Positions 6,399 through 14,819 of a stretch of DNA of 64,000 nt are shown one piece after another. The stretch is from positions 1 to 64,000 of the forward strand of contig DAORPQ010000001.1 of the NCBI GenBank assembly GCA_035442025.1, in the 5' to 3' direction. Below the pieces are notes generated by a model. It was not told the DNA's origin, did not search any database, and saw only the letters and a program-made list of their open reading frames with translations. Origin of the DNA: Competibacter_A sp003527885. GTDB lineage: Bacteria; Pseudomonadota; Gammaproteobacteria; Competibacterales; Competibacteraceae. How positions within the stretch are numbered: position 1 is the first letter of the stretch; every line of letters begins with the position of its first letter. The translations under genes were made by a program, and so were the position numbers.

Positions 6399-8726
6399 TC
6401 AACTCATTCGGTTCAACAAGGGCCGCGCGACGACCAGGGCGGCGATGAAACTGGCGGCGACCCCCAGGCTGACGGTCAAGCCGATGGCTCGCAGCGCCGG
6501 CAGCGCGGAGGTCGCAAGCATAGCAAATACGATCAAGGCGGAACCACAGCAGACCAGCAAGGCATGGAGGGTGCGGCGGCGCAAATCCCTATCGGTATCG
6601 GGCCGGCTGAAAAACAGGCCGTAATCGACGCCGACGCCGACCACCAACAGCAAGGACACCAGATGGAACAGCGACAGCCTCTCACCGAGCGCCAGCAGCA
6701 GCGCCACGGTGAACACCAGCGCCAGCAGTACCGGCCCCAAGGCCGCCGCGACCTGCCGCCAGCGGCGCAAACCCAACCAAACCACCGCCACAATCAGCGC
6801 GCCACCATACAGCAACCGCAGCAAGGCCGCTTCGCGGAATTCGGCCACCAGCCGATTGGTCTCGGCGCGCAAATCCAGATAGTACGCCCGACCTTCCGGC
6901 GGCGACGGCAGACCGGCGGCCAGCGTTGGCGCATCGCGAACCCCGCTCAAGGGCAGCAAAGCCGTCCAGCCGCGTTCACCGGCAAACAGCAAAGACCGGA
7001 CCCGGACGCCCAGCAAGGTCTCTTTCACATCATCGGGCTTTAGCGGCGGCGCGGTTCGAGCGGCGGCGACGGCGGCGAGGAACGGCGCGAACAGGTCGGG
7101 TTTGAACGGCAACCCGGCCAAGGCGGCATTCAAGCTCGCGGCGAGCGCTTCCGCGTCCGGCAAGGCGGCCTGCCGTTGCCGCTGGGTGTGGAGGCTGGGC
7201 AGGTAACGCATGGCCCCATCGTAGCCGGCCAGCGCGCCTTCCGCCTGCCGCCGCGCCAGATAAGCGCCCACGGTCTCGCTGGCGCGCAAGGCGGTTTCGG
7301 CGTCGGGGGCGGTGACGGCGATCAGATGGCCGACCTCCGGCGCGCCCAAGGCTGTTCGCAGCTCCTGGTCCAAACGCAGCAATTCGCGCGGTACCGGGCT
7401 GAGCGCGGCCAAGTCGTTTTCCCACAGCGCCGGCGATTTGACGGTCAGGCCCAGCAGCGCCAGCGCGCCGCAAGCGCCGAGCGCCAGCGCCAACCGCGGC
7501 CGGGGCCGCAACAGCGCATCGGCCCAGTCGCCGACCGCGACCGGGCGCGGCGGTTTCCAATCTAGGGGGACAAGCGCCGGTAGCACCCAGCGGGTCGTCG
7601 CCGCGGCGGCCACGATGCCGGCGACGGTGTAAACCCCCAACTGGCTCAACCCCGGAAAACCGGAATCCAGCATCGCCAGACAACCCAGCGCGGTGGTCGC
7701 CACGCACAGCCGCAGCGTCGGCCACAACTGGCGCAGCGTGCCTTCCACCGTGTCTCCCGCCCGGCGGTGGCTGAACAGGTAGGTCGGATAATCCAGCGTC
7801 TCGCCCAGTAGCGTGACGCTGAACGCCAGCGTGATGAGATATATCTTGCCGAACAGCACATCCACCGCCGCCGCGCCGGCCAGCAGCGCCGACAGCATCG
7901 GCAGCGCGCCGAGCCAGACCGCACGAGCCGAACCGTAGACCAGCAACAGCAGCAGAACCACCGCCGCCAGGGACAGCCCGCTCAGCCATTCGGCGCTGGT
8001 GCGCACCCGATCTTCGGACAGCGTAGCCAACACGCCGGGGCCGCTCAGGATCAGACGCACAGCGCTGCCGGCGCCGGCAGCGGCAAAGGCTTGGCGGATG
8101 GTGTTGACGATGGCGCGCTGGGCGGCGAGGTCATACCCGGAGGCGCGGCTCTCGACCAACAACAGCGCCCGCGCGCCGTCCGGCGAAAACCACACGCCCA
8201 GCCGCTTGGCCGGTTCGCGCAGACCACCCAACCGCCGCAGCACGCCCAGCAGTTCGCCGGTCGGATCGCCGGCCAGCCAACGTTTCTGAAACACCGCCAG
8301 CGGCGATTGCAGTTCCGCCAGCCGCTGCTGCAAGCCGGCGCGCAAGCCTTCCGCCGTGAAGCGTTCCGGCGCAACGGTCGGACCGAGCAAATAACGCCAA
8401 GCGAACAGAGTCTGCAACTCGGCATCGGGCAGGGCCTCCGCGCCGTTGGCCACCCGCGCGAAGGCGCTGGCGGGCCGCAAGCGTTCCGCCAGCCGGCGGC
8501 TGACGGCGGCGCGGTCGGCCTCGGAACCGCCCTCCAACCCCAACAAGATCAAGCGGGTGGTCGGGCCGCTGCGCAACTGTTCCAACAACAGCTCGGCGAC
8601 CGGATCGGCGCGCGGCGCGAACAGCGTCAAATCCGCGACCACCGGCGCCGTCGCCACGGTCCAGCCGCAAACCAGCACGGCCAACAACCAGAGCAGCGGG
8701 ACCAGCTTGCGACGCACGAGGTTCAA
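6399..8726 (-). CDS. MMPL/RND-family exporter
   Basis: 775 residues from a TTG at 8726 preceded by GGAG nine bases upstream. The architecture is the pseudo-duplicated RND/MMPL plan: an N-terminal membrane helix, a long periplasmic domain, a bundle of about five helices around residues 235-400, a second periplasmic domain, and a second bundle from about residue 635 to the end. Proteins of this type in aryl-polyene clusters are thought to move the finished lipid-linked polyene across the inner membrane toward the outer membrane. It follows the LolA-like gene by 25 bases in the same operon, so the two probably hand over the same cargo. Transport direction and cargo are inferred from family and context. 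Confidence 0.85.
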   Translation of the reverse strand: MNLVRRKLVPLLWLLAVLVCGWTVATAPVVADLTLFAPRADPVAELLLEQLRSGPTTRLILLGLEGGSEADRAAVSRRLAERLRPASAFARVANGAEALPDAELQTLFAWRYLLGPTVAPERFTAEGLRAGLQQRLAELQSPLAVFQKRWLAGDPTGELLGVLRRLGGLREPAKRLGVWFSPDGARALLLVESRASGYDLAAQRAIVNTIRQAFAAAGAGSAVRLILSGPGVLATLSEDRVRTSAEWLSGLSLAAVVLLLLLVYGSARAVWLGALPMLSALLAGAAAVDVLFGKIYLITLAFSVTLLGETLDYPTYLFSHRRAGDTVEGTLRQLWPTLRLCVATTALGCLAMLDSGFPGLSQLGVYTVAGIVAAAATTRWVLPALVPLDWKPPRPVAVGDWADALLRPRPRLALALGACGALALLGLTVKSPALWENDLAALSPVPRELLRLDQELRTALGAPEVGHLIAVTAPDAETALRASETVGAYLARRQAEGALAGYDGAMRYLPSLHTQRQRQAALPDAEALAASLNAALAGLPFKPDLFAPFLAAVAAARTAPPLKPDDVKETLLGVRVRSLLFAGERGWTALLPLSGVRDAPTLAAGLPSPPEGRAYYLDLRAETNRLVAEFREAALLRLLYGGALIVAVVWLGLRRWRQVAAALGPVLLALVFTVALLLALGERLSLFHLVSLLLVVGVGVDYGLFFSRPDTDRDLRRRTLHALLVCCGSALIVFAMLATSALPALRAIGLTVSLGVAASFIAALVVARPLLNRMS

Positions 8727-8751
8727 CCGCTCGCTCTCCAGTTCCGTTGGC

Positions 8752-9309
8752 TCAGCGAACCGTCAAGCCCATCACGCTGCGGTCGCCATCCGCTTCCAGC
8801 GTTTCCACGCCGGTAATCCGCTCGTTCTGGCCGCGCAAAATAACGGCGGCGATATAGCGGGCGGCTTCCTCGGCGAGCGGCGTCAGCCGCAAGGTCCAGT
8901 CGGCGGGCGTCCCCTGAAATTCCAGCCGGTAGTAGCGCTCCAAGGTGGCCCGGTCGCCGGCCTGGGTGGCGCGGATCGCCTCCACCAGCGGCCGCAGTTG
9001 CGGATAACCGTTCAGGTCGAACTGACGGCGGCCGGTCGCCGGTGTTTCGACGGTCAGCCAGTCCCCGTCAGCCTCGTAATCCTCCGGCTGCGGGGCCAGC
9101 GTCTGCTTGCGCAGAAAATTCGGCGCGCGGTAGTACAGTTTGCCGGTGGCGATCAGCGGCTCTTGCAAAACCGCCAGATGTTTTTCTTCCCGAAACTCGC
9201 CCTGTACCGCCGGCACCGCCGCGAGCAGCCGCATGACCTGATCCAAGCCGTCGTCACCGAAACCGGCCAACGGCCAACAAACCATCAGCACAACGACCCG
9301 GCGTTTCAC
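8752..9309 (-). CDS. LolA-like outer-membrane lipoprotein carrier protein
   Basis: 185 residues with a signal peptide (MKRRVVVLMVCWPLAGFGDD, cleavage near residue 18). The following FREEKHLAVLQEPLIATGKL matches the start of the LolA-type barrel, in which a strand pair shields a hydrophobic lipid pocket. True LolA carries lipoproteins from LolCDE to LolB; cluster-encoded versions in aryl-polyene loci are thought to ferry the polyene lipid. The ATG overlaps the dehydratase stop by four bases (ATGA). It is placed directly before the MMPL exporter. Confidence 0.8.
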   Translation of the reverse strand: MKRRVVVLMVCWPLAGFGDDGLDQVMRLLAAVPAVQGEFREEKHLAVLQEPLIATGKLYYRAPNFLRKQTLAPQPEDYEADGDWLTVETPATGRRQFDLNGYPQLRPLVEAIRATQAGDRATLERYYRLEFQGTPADWTLRLTPLAEEAARYIAAVILRGQNERITGVETLEADGDRSVMGLTVR

Positions 9310-9755
9310 CGATCCGCGCCTTCAGCGCCGGGTTGCGGTGCGATGGTCAGACGCGCTTGCGCCAACAAACGACCGGCGGCGCTCGCTTGAATCGCATAGA
9401 TGCAATGGCCGCCCTCGCCCAACAGCAACCGCGCGGTGACCTCCAGCGGCGCGGCGACAGCATCCAGTTCGCCGGCGAACCAGCGCACCTCGCGCAGCGC
9501 GGCCAGATAGCCCGGCGGCGCGGTGTCGCCCGCTTTACGGGCGCGCAATGCGCCGTGGACCGCCGCCGCCTGCCCGCCGTATTCCACCGCATGAATCACG
9601 GAAAGCCGACCTTGCCGGCGCAGCGGGTTGGCCGGATCGCGGTGGGTCTCGGTCAGGCAGACGATGCCCTGCTCGTCCCAAGCTGTCACCGTTTCCAGCA
9701 AGCACATCGTCCCGGCATGAGGGATCAGCTTTCGGATTTCCGCTTTGTCGATCAA
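9306..9755 (-). CDS. 3-hydroxyacyl-ACP dehydratase, ApeP-like hotdog protein
   Basis: 149 residues. The N-terminus reads KLIPHAGTMCLL with H13 in the position of the catalytic histidine of hotdog dehydratases, followed by HAVEYGGQAAAVHG, the long hotdog helix. This layout is that of the dehydratase type that partners a second, shorter dehydratase in aryl-polyene synthases; the second one here is at 16074-16382. It would remove water from the beta-hydroxyacyl-ACP made by the ketoreductase to build the conjugated double bonds. The gene overlaps both neighbours by four bases. Confidence 0.8.
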   Translation of the reverse strand: MIDKAEIRKLIPHAGTMCLLETVTAWDEQGIVCLTETHRDPANPLRRQGRLSVIHAVEYGGQAAAVHGALRARKAGDTAPPGYLAALREVRWFAGELDAVAAPLEVTARLLLGEGGHCIYAIQASAAGRLLAQARLTIAPQPGAEGADR

Positions 9756-10543
9756 CAGGGTTCCACCTCCAGTTCGAGTCGACTATCCGGCAGATAGGGC
9801 AAGGCGACCGCGCCCGCCCGGTCCCGGGCGAGCCGCCGCAACAACGGCAACCCGCGTGCGGCCGGATTGGCGAGGCGCAAGCGCTCCAGCTCCCCGGCCG
9901 GTAACGGTTCGGCCGCCCCGGAGCGAATTCGCAAATTCCGCAGGCGGGCGATACTACCGGGACGCGGGTCGGGCGTCAGCAACAATGCCAGCCCGAACGC
10001 GACGGCCACCGCCCGGAACGGCTGCAAGGCCGGCGGCGGCGGCGTGTCGTAAGCGACCAACAGCACCGGCCGATTTTCCAAGCGCGCCAGCCCGAAGGCT
10101 TCCAGCAGGCCCGCCGCGAACGAGGCGTCGAACGCGCCGACGCTGACCGCCGGCCGCATCGAACCGCTTGCAATGCTCCAATAGCCGAGCGGCGCGTTGT
10201 GGGTGGAGTGATTGAACTGGCCGGGCGACAGCGCCCGTTCCGGCTGGATCAACGCCTGACAAAGCGCATCCAGGGCTTCGGTGTTGCCGCCGGCGCAGGC
10301 GAACACCGCCGCGCAGCATCCGGCGTCCAGACCGGCGGTTGCCAGCGCCTCATCCGCCGCCTGCAAGGCCAACCGCACCGTCAGCGTCGCCCGGCGCGCT
10401 TCGTTGCGCGGCAGGTGCACCCGGTCGAAGCGCGGAGCCGCATCCCGGCTGTAGGGCTGCAATCCCGCCAGCACCGCCCGACCGGTCGGCCAATCCGGCA
10501 GGCCGGGCGCGCACAAGCCCACCCCGCTGATATAGACGCTCAT
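9752..10543 (-). CDS. Truncated beta-ketoacyl synthase-like protein, copy 2
   Basis: 263 residues, a paralogue of the protein at 4384-5202: both start with a GVGLCAPGL/SVGLVAPGL strand and share YWSIA and RLANPAARGLPLL/RAANPAARALPLL blocks. Here the nucleophile-elbow reads YWSIASGSMRP, with Ser at residue 128 in place of the cysteine, and again the C-terminal histidines of a real ketosynthase are missing. It therefore cannot be a conventional condensing enzyme; a chain-length-factor or scaffolding role fits the family. The gene ends overlapping the dehydratase start and begins directly after the DUF218 gene. Confidence 0.75.
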   Translation of the reverse strand: MSVYISGVGLCAPGLPDWPTGRAVLAGLQPYSRDAAPRFDRVHLPRNEARRATLTVRLALQAADEALATAGLDAGCCAAVFACAGGNTEALDALCQALIQPERALSPGQFNHSTHNAPLGYWSIASGSMRPAVSVGAFDASFAAGLLEAFGLARLENRPVLLVAYDTPPPPALQPFRAVAVAFGLALLLTPDPRPGSIARLRNLRIRSGAAEPLPAGELERLRLANPAARGLPLLRRLARDRAGAVALPYLPDSRLELEVEPC

Positions 10544-11236
10544 TCAGGTGATTCGCGCCAGACTGTGCCGGTTGCCGGTCCAGCGCGACCACGCCTTGCC
10601 GACCGCGTACCAATGCAGATAGTAAGCTTCCCGCGCCAACCGCCACATCATGATCGGATCGTGGCGTAGCCGGTCTTCGGCGGCGCACAGCACCGGCCGC
10701 AACGCCAAACCGCGCGCCAGCGCGCCGCTGCGGGCCAGATGAAAGCGGCTGGTCACCAGCACGAAAGGGCGCTCGCGCAGTTCGGCGCGCAACTGCCGGG
10801 CGCGGCGCAAATTATCGAGCGTGTTCAGCGATTGATCCTCAAGGAACACCGCGACGGCCGGAACGCCTAGCCCGCATAGAAAATCCCGGCCGCATTCGGC
10901 CTCGCTGCGGCGGCCGCCGGTCCGGCCACCGACCAGCAGAATGCGCCGCCGGGAATCCTCCCGATACAGCGCGGCGGCGCGGCCCAAGCGGCGCGCGTAG
11001 CCGGGCGCGGCGCGGTCGCCGATCAGCCGCGCGCCCAACACCACGATCCAATCCCCCTCGACCCCGGCAACCGGCGTATCACAAGCGACCCGCCAAACCC
11101 GATACAACAGCCACAAGCCGCTCAATCCCGCCGTCGCCAGCAGCGCCAAATTGGACAACGCCAGCGTCGCCGCGCCATCCCAGCCGATACCGCGCTGGCG
11201 GAGGAACCATTTTTCGGGTATCGCCCTCGCTTTCAC
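10544..11236 (-). CDS. YdcF/SanA-type DUF218 membrane protein
   Basis: 230 residues from a GTG at 11236 that overlaps the preceding acyltransferase stop (GTGA); a longer frame from 11275 exists but would overlap that gene by 43 bases. One hydrophobic segment (about residues 22-45) is followed by the DUF218 core: DWIVVLGARLIGD, a glycine-rich ILLVGGRTGG, NTLDNLRRAR and VLVTSRFHLARSGAL. DUF218 proteins such as SanA, YdcF and ElyC are linked to envelope and lipid-carrier functions, with no settled reaction. Its coupling within this operon suggests an envelope step of polyene maturation; that is inference. Confidence 0.7.
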   Translation of the reverse strand: MKARAIPEKWFLRQRGIGWDGAATLALSNLALLATAGLSGLWLLYRVWRVACDTPVAGVEGDWIVVLGARLIGDRAAPGYARRLGRAAALYREDSRRRILLVGGRTGGRRSEAECGRDFLCGLGVPAVAVFLEDQSLNTLDNLRRARQLRAELRERPFVLVTSRFHLARSGALARGLALRPVLCAAEDRLRHDPIMMWRLAREAYYLHWYAVGKAWSRWTGNRHSLARIT

Positions 11237-12132
11237 GCGGAATCCTCGGCCCAATAATCGTAAAAATTGAACCAATTATAAGGCGCGAGCCGAGCGTAAT
11301 ACTCCAGGCGGTCGGCGTAACGCTGCACCCAAACCCCGAGCTGCTCCTGGCGGCGGCGCGGCTCCAGCGCGATCCGTTCGGCGAGCACTTCAAAATGGAC
11401 ATCGTAGCGGTTGCCGCCCCGATACAGGCCGAAACACAGGATCACCGGACAACCCATCAGTCCCGCCAGCAGAATCGGCCCGATGGGAAACGCGGTTTCC
11501 TGGCCGAAAAACCGGCAGCGCACCGTTTTTTCATCCTGCGCCACCCGGTCGCCGAGCGCGCCGACCATGAAACCTCGCGCCACGCTGTCTTGAACTTCCA
11601 ACAAGGTTTCCGGGCGACCGATGGCGATGACGGCTTGCGCCAACGCGGGATTGAGCGCCGCGAACAACCGGGTCACGGCGTGGTTGTGTTCGACGTTCAT
11701 CAGAATTTTGATGGGCAAGTGACGCACGGTGGAACCGATCCCCCGCAGCGCCTCGAAGCTGCCCAAATGCGACCCCAGCAAAATGCAGCCCCGGCCGGAC
11801 GCCACTTGGTCCAAGATCGCTTGGCCGCCACGAATCTCGATCTGAAAATCATCCAGACGACCCGTCAGAAAATAGACCCGATCCAGAATGGTGGCGGCAA
11901 AGCAGTGAATGTGGCGGAACACCTCTCGCCACCCCGGCTCCCGGCCGAGCGCGCGGCGCAGAAAACGCTGCGAGTTCCGGCGCGCGGCGCCGGCCGTCGC
12001 CAAAAAATACAAGGTGATGGGATACAGTAGAGCGCGGCCCACGGGTCGGCCACCGTGCAGGGCGATGGCGCGAATCAGCCACAGCGCCAGCGGGCTGCCC
12101 CGCTCCGGCAACCGCGCCCAATTCCGGCTCAC
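11233..12132 (-). CDS. LpxL/HtrB-like lysophospholipid acyltransferase
   Basis: 299 residues. The acyltransferase signature H-x4-E is at H122-E127 (LLGSHLGSFEAL), followed by the second conserved block around LGDRVAQDEKTV and FPIGPILLAGLMGCPVI. A hydrophobic N-terminal segment (about residues 35-50) is a likely inner-membrane anchor. In aryl-polyene loci this family is proposed to transfer the ACP-bound polyene or a fatty acid to a lipid acceptor. It sits between the ACP gene and the DUF218 gene, 33 bases after the ACP stop. Confidence 0.85.
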   Translation of the reverse strand: MSRNWARLPERGSPLALWLIRAIALHGGRPVGRALLYPITLYFLATAGAARRNSQRFLRRALGREPGWREVFRHIHCFAATILDRVYFLTGRLDDFQIEIRGGQAILDQVASGRGCILLGSHLGSFEALRGIGSTVRHLPIKILMNVEHNHAVTRLFAALNPALAQAVIAIGRPETLLEVQDSVARGFMVGALGDRVAQDEKTVRCRFFGQETAFPIGPILLAGLMGCPVILCFGLYRGGNRYDVHFEVLAERIALEPRRRQEQLGVWVQRYADRLEYYARLAPYNWFNFYDYWAEDSA

Positions 12133-12165
12133 GGCTCCGTGTCCGCCGAGATCGACAGCGCGTCC

Positions 12166-12435
12166 TCAGCGGGTCCGCCGCTGTTCGATATGCTGGCTCA
12201 GGGCGCGCAAGGAGGCGAACACGCGCCGGTTTTCCTTGTCGTCCGAACGCAGTTGAAAACCGTAGGTTTTGGAAATCGCCAGCGCCAGTTCCAGCGCATC
12301 GATGGAGTCCAGACCCAACCCTTCGCCAAACAGCGGTTCTTCCGGCGCGATCTCTTCCGGTTTGACATCTTCCAGATGCAGGGTCTCGACCAACAGTCGA
12401 GCCACCTCCAACTCGAATGGCGAAAGTGGTTCCAT
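12166..12435 (-). CDS. Acyl carrier protein
   Basis: 89 residues, acidic, with the phosphopantetheine attachment serine S44 in FGEGLGLDSIDALELAL. It is the first gene of the long minus operon and the only carrier protein seen in the cluster; several described aryl-polyene clusters have two. No phosphopantetheinyl transferase gene is in the window, so holo-ACP would depend on one elsewhere. It would carry the aromatic starter and the growing polyene between the ligase, ketosynthase, reductase and dehydratases. Confidence 0.9.
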   Translation of the reverse strand: MEPLSPFELEVARLLVETLHLEDVKPEEIAPEEPLFGEGLGLDSIDALELALAISKTYGFQLRSDDKENRRVFASLRALSQHIEQRRTR

Positions 12436-12651
12436 CGATAACCTCGTAAAATATGAACAGTAACGCGCGTTGCGGTTATAGGTAGTGGTGCTATCAAGGT
12501 TCGCGGATGCGTTGCTAAACTATATCATGTCCGATAAAAATAGCCTTTATCGATCCGAAATCAGAATTTTAATGGCCGCTCCCGCCCTTGTTTTTCGCAA
12601 CCGCTTTGAGCTGACCCTCAGCGCGCGACCGGTTTTTCGGCGCGGGCCCGC
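12436..12651. promoter_or_regulatory. Divergent intergenic region of the aryl-polyene cluster
   Basis: 216 bases separate the first genes of two divergent transcription units, the ACP operon (minus) and the chorismatase pair (plus). The stretch is markedly more AT-rich than its flanks, with TATAAC on the minus strand near 12478-12483 and TATCAT on the plus strand near 12522-12527 as possible -10 elements, but neither has a convincing -35. It almost certainly holds both promoters; exact elements cannot be fixed by eye. Confidence 0.45.
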
Positions 12652-13635
12652 ATGAGTCTTGTCACCGCCTTTTATTGCGAACAGGCTCGAAGCGACCCGT
12701 GGCTAGACGACGAACGCCTGCTGGCGCTGGTCCACTTTGACGGCTGCGCTGCAACCCGACCGGACCCGCGAGTGTATTCCGTCGCATTGAAGGAATTAGG
12801 CCGCACCGCCACCGCCGAGGTCTGGCTCGGCGCGCGACCGGCGCGGATCGGGTTCACCGAAGGGATCTATCACGCCAGCGACGGCGAGGTGCTGTTTCTC
12901 CAATTGCGCCTGGACGAATACGCCCCGGACGCATTGCAACCGCTGACCGCCGTGGCCTACCGCCGCTTGTTCGCCAAAGCCCGCGCGCTGGGCTATCCGC
13001 ATTTTCTGCGCCTCTGGAATTACTTTCCCGATATCAACCGCGCTTGCGACGGCCTGGAACGCTACCGGGCCTTCTGCGCGGGCCGGCATCAGGCGCTGGC
13101 GGCGGAGCTGGCCGAGTTCGAAATCCGGCTGCCTGCCGCCTCGGCCATCGGCACGCACGGCGGGGGCCTGCAGCTCTACGCGCTGGCCGCCCGCCAGCCA
13201 GGGCTTCAAATCGAAAATCCGCGCCAGGTGAGCGCGTTTCATTATCCCCCGCAATACGGTCGCCGCAGCCCCTCATTTTCGCGCGCCGTGCTGAAAGACT
13301 GGGGGGGCCACCAACACCTGTACATTTCCGGCACCGCCAGCATCGTCGGCCACGCCAGCTTGCATCAGGGGCTGTTGCCGCAACTGGAGGAAACGCTCGC
13401 CAACCTCGAAGCGTTGCTGGCGGAGGCCGAACGGCGGGCGACGACGCCCCTGGATTTGACGCTGCTGAAAATCTACGTTCGCCCCGAACTCGACCCGGCA
13501 CCCTTGCGCGAGCGCATCGCCCGCGCCTTCGGGACCAACCTGCCGCTGTTGTTCGTGCGCGCCGAGATTTGCCGCCGGGAATTGCTGCTCGAAATCGAAG
13601 GCTTGGCGATCTCCGCCACCGTCAACCACGCTTAG
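12652..13635 (+). CDS. Chorismatase, XanB2/FkbO/Hyg5-like
   Basis: 327 residues. The family is recognised from LRLWNYFPDIN, ERYRAFCAGRHQAL, the chain AIGTHGGGLQLYALA, RQVSAFHYPPQYGRRSPSFSR and LYISGTASIVGH. Chorismatases hydrolyse chorismate: FkbO-type enzymes give a dihydroxycyclohexadiene carboxylate, while Hyg5 and XanB2 types give 3-hydroxybenzoate (XanB2 also 4-hydroxybenzoate). In Xanthomonas XanB2 feeds xanthomonadin synthesis, and the present neighbours are an aryl-polyene synthase, so hydroxybenzoate supply as polyketide starter is the likely job. Sub-type (which hydroxybenzoate) cannot be fixed without aligning the active-site residues. The ATG at 12652 has only a weak GGG ribosome site. 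Confidence 0.88.
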   Translation: MSLVTAFYCEQARSDPWLDDERLLALVHFDGCAATRPDPRVYSVALKELGRTATAEVWLGARPARIGFTEGIYHASDGEVLFLQLRLDEYAPDALQPLTAVAYRRLFAKARALGYPHFLRLWNYFPDINRACDGLERYRAFCAGRHQALAAELAEFEIRLPAASAIGTHGGGLQLYALAARQPGLQIENPRQVSAFHYPPQYGRRSPSFSRAVLKDWGGHQHLYISGTASIVGHASLHQGLLPQLEETLANLEALLAEAERRATTPLDLTLLKIYVRPELDPAPLRERIARAFGTNLPLLFVRAEICRRELLLEIEGLAISATVNHA

Positions 13636-13644
13636 GATTCTCCC

Positions 13645-14412
13645 TTGAAACCGGAAAAACCGCTCGAACCGCATCCGCCACTGCCGGACTACTACCCCGA
13701 CCTGGCGCAACGGCCCGCGTTCGTGCGCGGGCTGTTCGACCGCACCGCCCGCTACTACGATCACGTCAACCGGCTGCTGTCGTTCGGTTCCGGCAGTTGG
13801 TACCGGCGGCGGGTTTTGACTCGGGTCGGCCTGAAGCCGGGCATGACCGTGCTCGATGTCGCCATCGGCACCGGCTTGGTCGCCCGGCAAGCGCTGGCGA
13901 TCACCGACGACCCGCAAGCGGTGATCGGGCTGGACGTGAGCGCGGGCATGTTGCGGGAAGTGCGGAGGCTGTTGGACATCCCGCTGGTGCAGGGCTTGAT
14001 GGAGCAGTTGCCGGTCGCCGACGCCTGTTGCGACATGGTGAGCATGGGTTATGCGCTGCGCCACGTCGCCGATCTTCACGTCACCTTTCGGGAATTTCAC
14101 CGCGCGCTGCGGCCGGGCGGCGTGCTGGTGATCCTGGAAATCGCCCGACCCGCCAGCCCGTTCAAGCGGATGCTGCTCAAGTGGTATTTAGGCCGGCTGA
14201 TCCCGCTGCTCGGCCGGCTGACCACCGGCCAACAGGACACTCAAACCCTGATGCGCTATTACTGGGATACCATCGAGAACTGCGTCCCGCCCGACACCAT
14301 CGTTCAGGCGATCCGCGACGCCGGCTTCAACGAGGCGGGCTGCGATGTGGAATTCGATCTGTTCCGGGCCTATTTCGGGCGCAAGGGCGGCGCGGCAGCT
14401 TCTCCGCCCTGA
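13645..14412 (+). CDS. UbiE/COQ5-like SAM methyltransferase
   Basis: 255 residues from a TTG at 13645 with AGGA just upstream, nine bases after the chorismatase stop, so the two are co-transcribed. Motif I is VLDVAIGTGLVARQA (residues about 70-84), followed by GLDVSAGML, MGYALRHVAD and LRPGGVLVILE, the block order of UbiE-type class I methyltransferases. A C-terminal RYYWDTIENCVPPDTI also matches this group. Because it is paired with the chorismatase, methylation of the aromatic head group or its derivative is likely; a real UbiE for quinone synthesis would usually sit with ubiJB. Confidence 0.8.
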   Translation: MKPEKPLEPHPPLPDYYPDLAQRPAFVRGLFDRTARYYDHVNRLLSFGSGSWYRRRVLTRVGLKPGMTVLDVAIGTGLVARQALAITDDPQAVIGLDVSAGMLREVRRLLDIPLVQGLMEQLPVADACCDMVSMGYALRHVADLHVTFREFHRALRPGGVLVILEIARPASPFKRMLLKWYLGRLIPLLGRLTTGQQDTQTLMRYYWDTIENCVPPDTIVQAIRDAGFNEAGCDVEFDLFRAYFGRKGGAAASPP

Positions 14413-14435
14413 GCAACGCTCGCGGCGGCATCCGC

Positions 14436-14795
14436 CTACATCAAGTGCTTGCCATCGAACACGTCGGCTTCAAGCGCGAAGGGGTCGATGCCGTCGATGC
14501 AACCGAGATTGACCCGAAAATGGCCCGGCTTTCGGGCGGTTTCGTGGAAGGTGTAGATTCCACAATTCCGACAGAAATAATGCTTGGCGGTTTTTATCCC
14601 AAACAGATAAAGCCCCAAGGCATCTTCGCGCGCTTCGACCTTGAACTGCTCCGGCGGGATGGCTTCTTGCGACATCATCGCCCCCTTGCGGGCGCACAGC
14701 GAACAATTGCAGCGCAGCCCCTTGCCGATCGCTTCTCCTTCATAAGAAAACCGGACCGCTCCACAGTGGCAGGAACCTTGATAGACGTTGCTCAT
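14436..14795 (-). CDS. GFA-family (CENP-V/GFA domain) zinc protein
   Basis: 119 residues with the zinc-binding pattern of the GFA fold: GSCHCGAVRF, LRCNCSLCARKGA and HYFCRNCGIYTFH, giving seven cysteines. The family includes proteins once described as glutathione-dependent formaldehyde-activating enzymes, but most members have no proven activity. It lies 24 bases downstream of the methyltransferase gene 14820-16013 in the same direction and is convergent with 13645-14412. Co-transcription is likely; a role in pigment synthesis is not established. Confidence 0.85.
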   Translation of the reverse strand: MSNVYQGSCHCGAVRFSYEGEAIGKGLRCNCSLCARKGAMMSQEAIPPEQFKVEAREDALGLYLFGIKTAKHYFCRNCGIYTFHETARKPGHFRVNLGCIDGIDPFALEADVFDGKHLM

Positions 14796-14819
14796 GACGT
14801 TGCTCCCGATGACAAAGAA

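Noticed and set aside
5361..7043. Plus-strand open frame of 560 codons
   Set aside because: It lies opposite the ketosynthase and MMPL genes and encodes a low-complexity Gln/Arg/Gly-rich chain without motifs.
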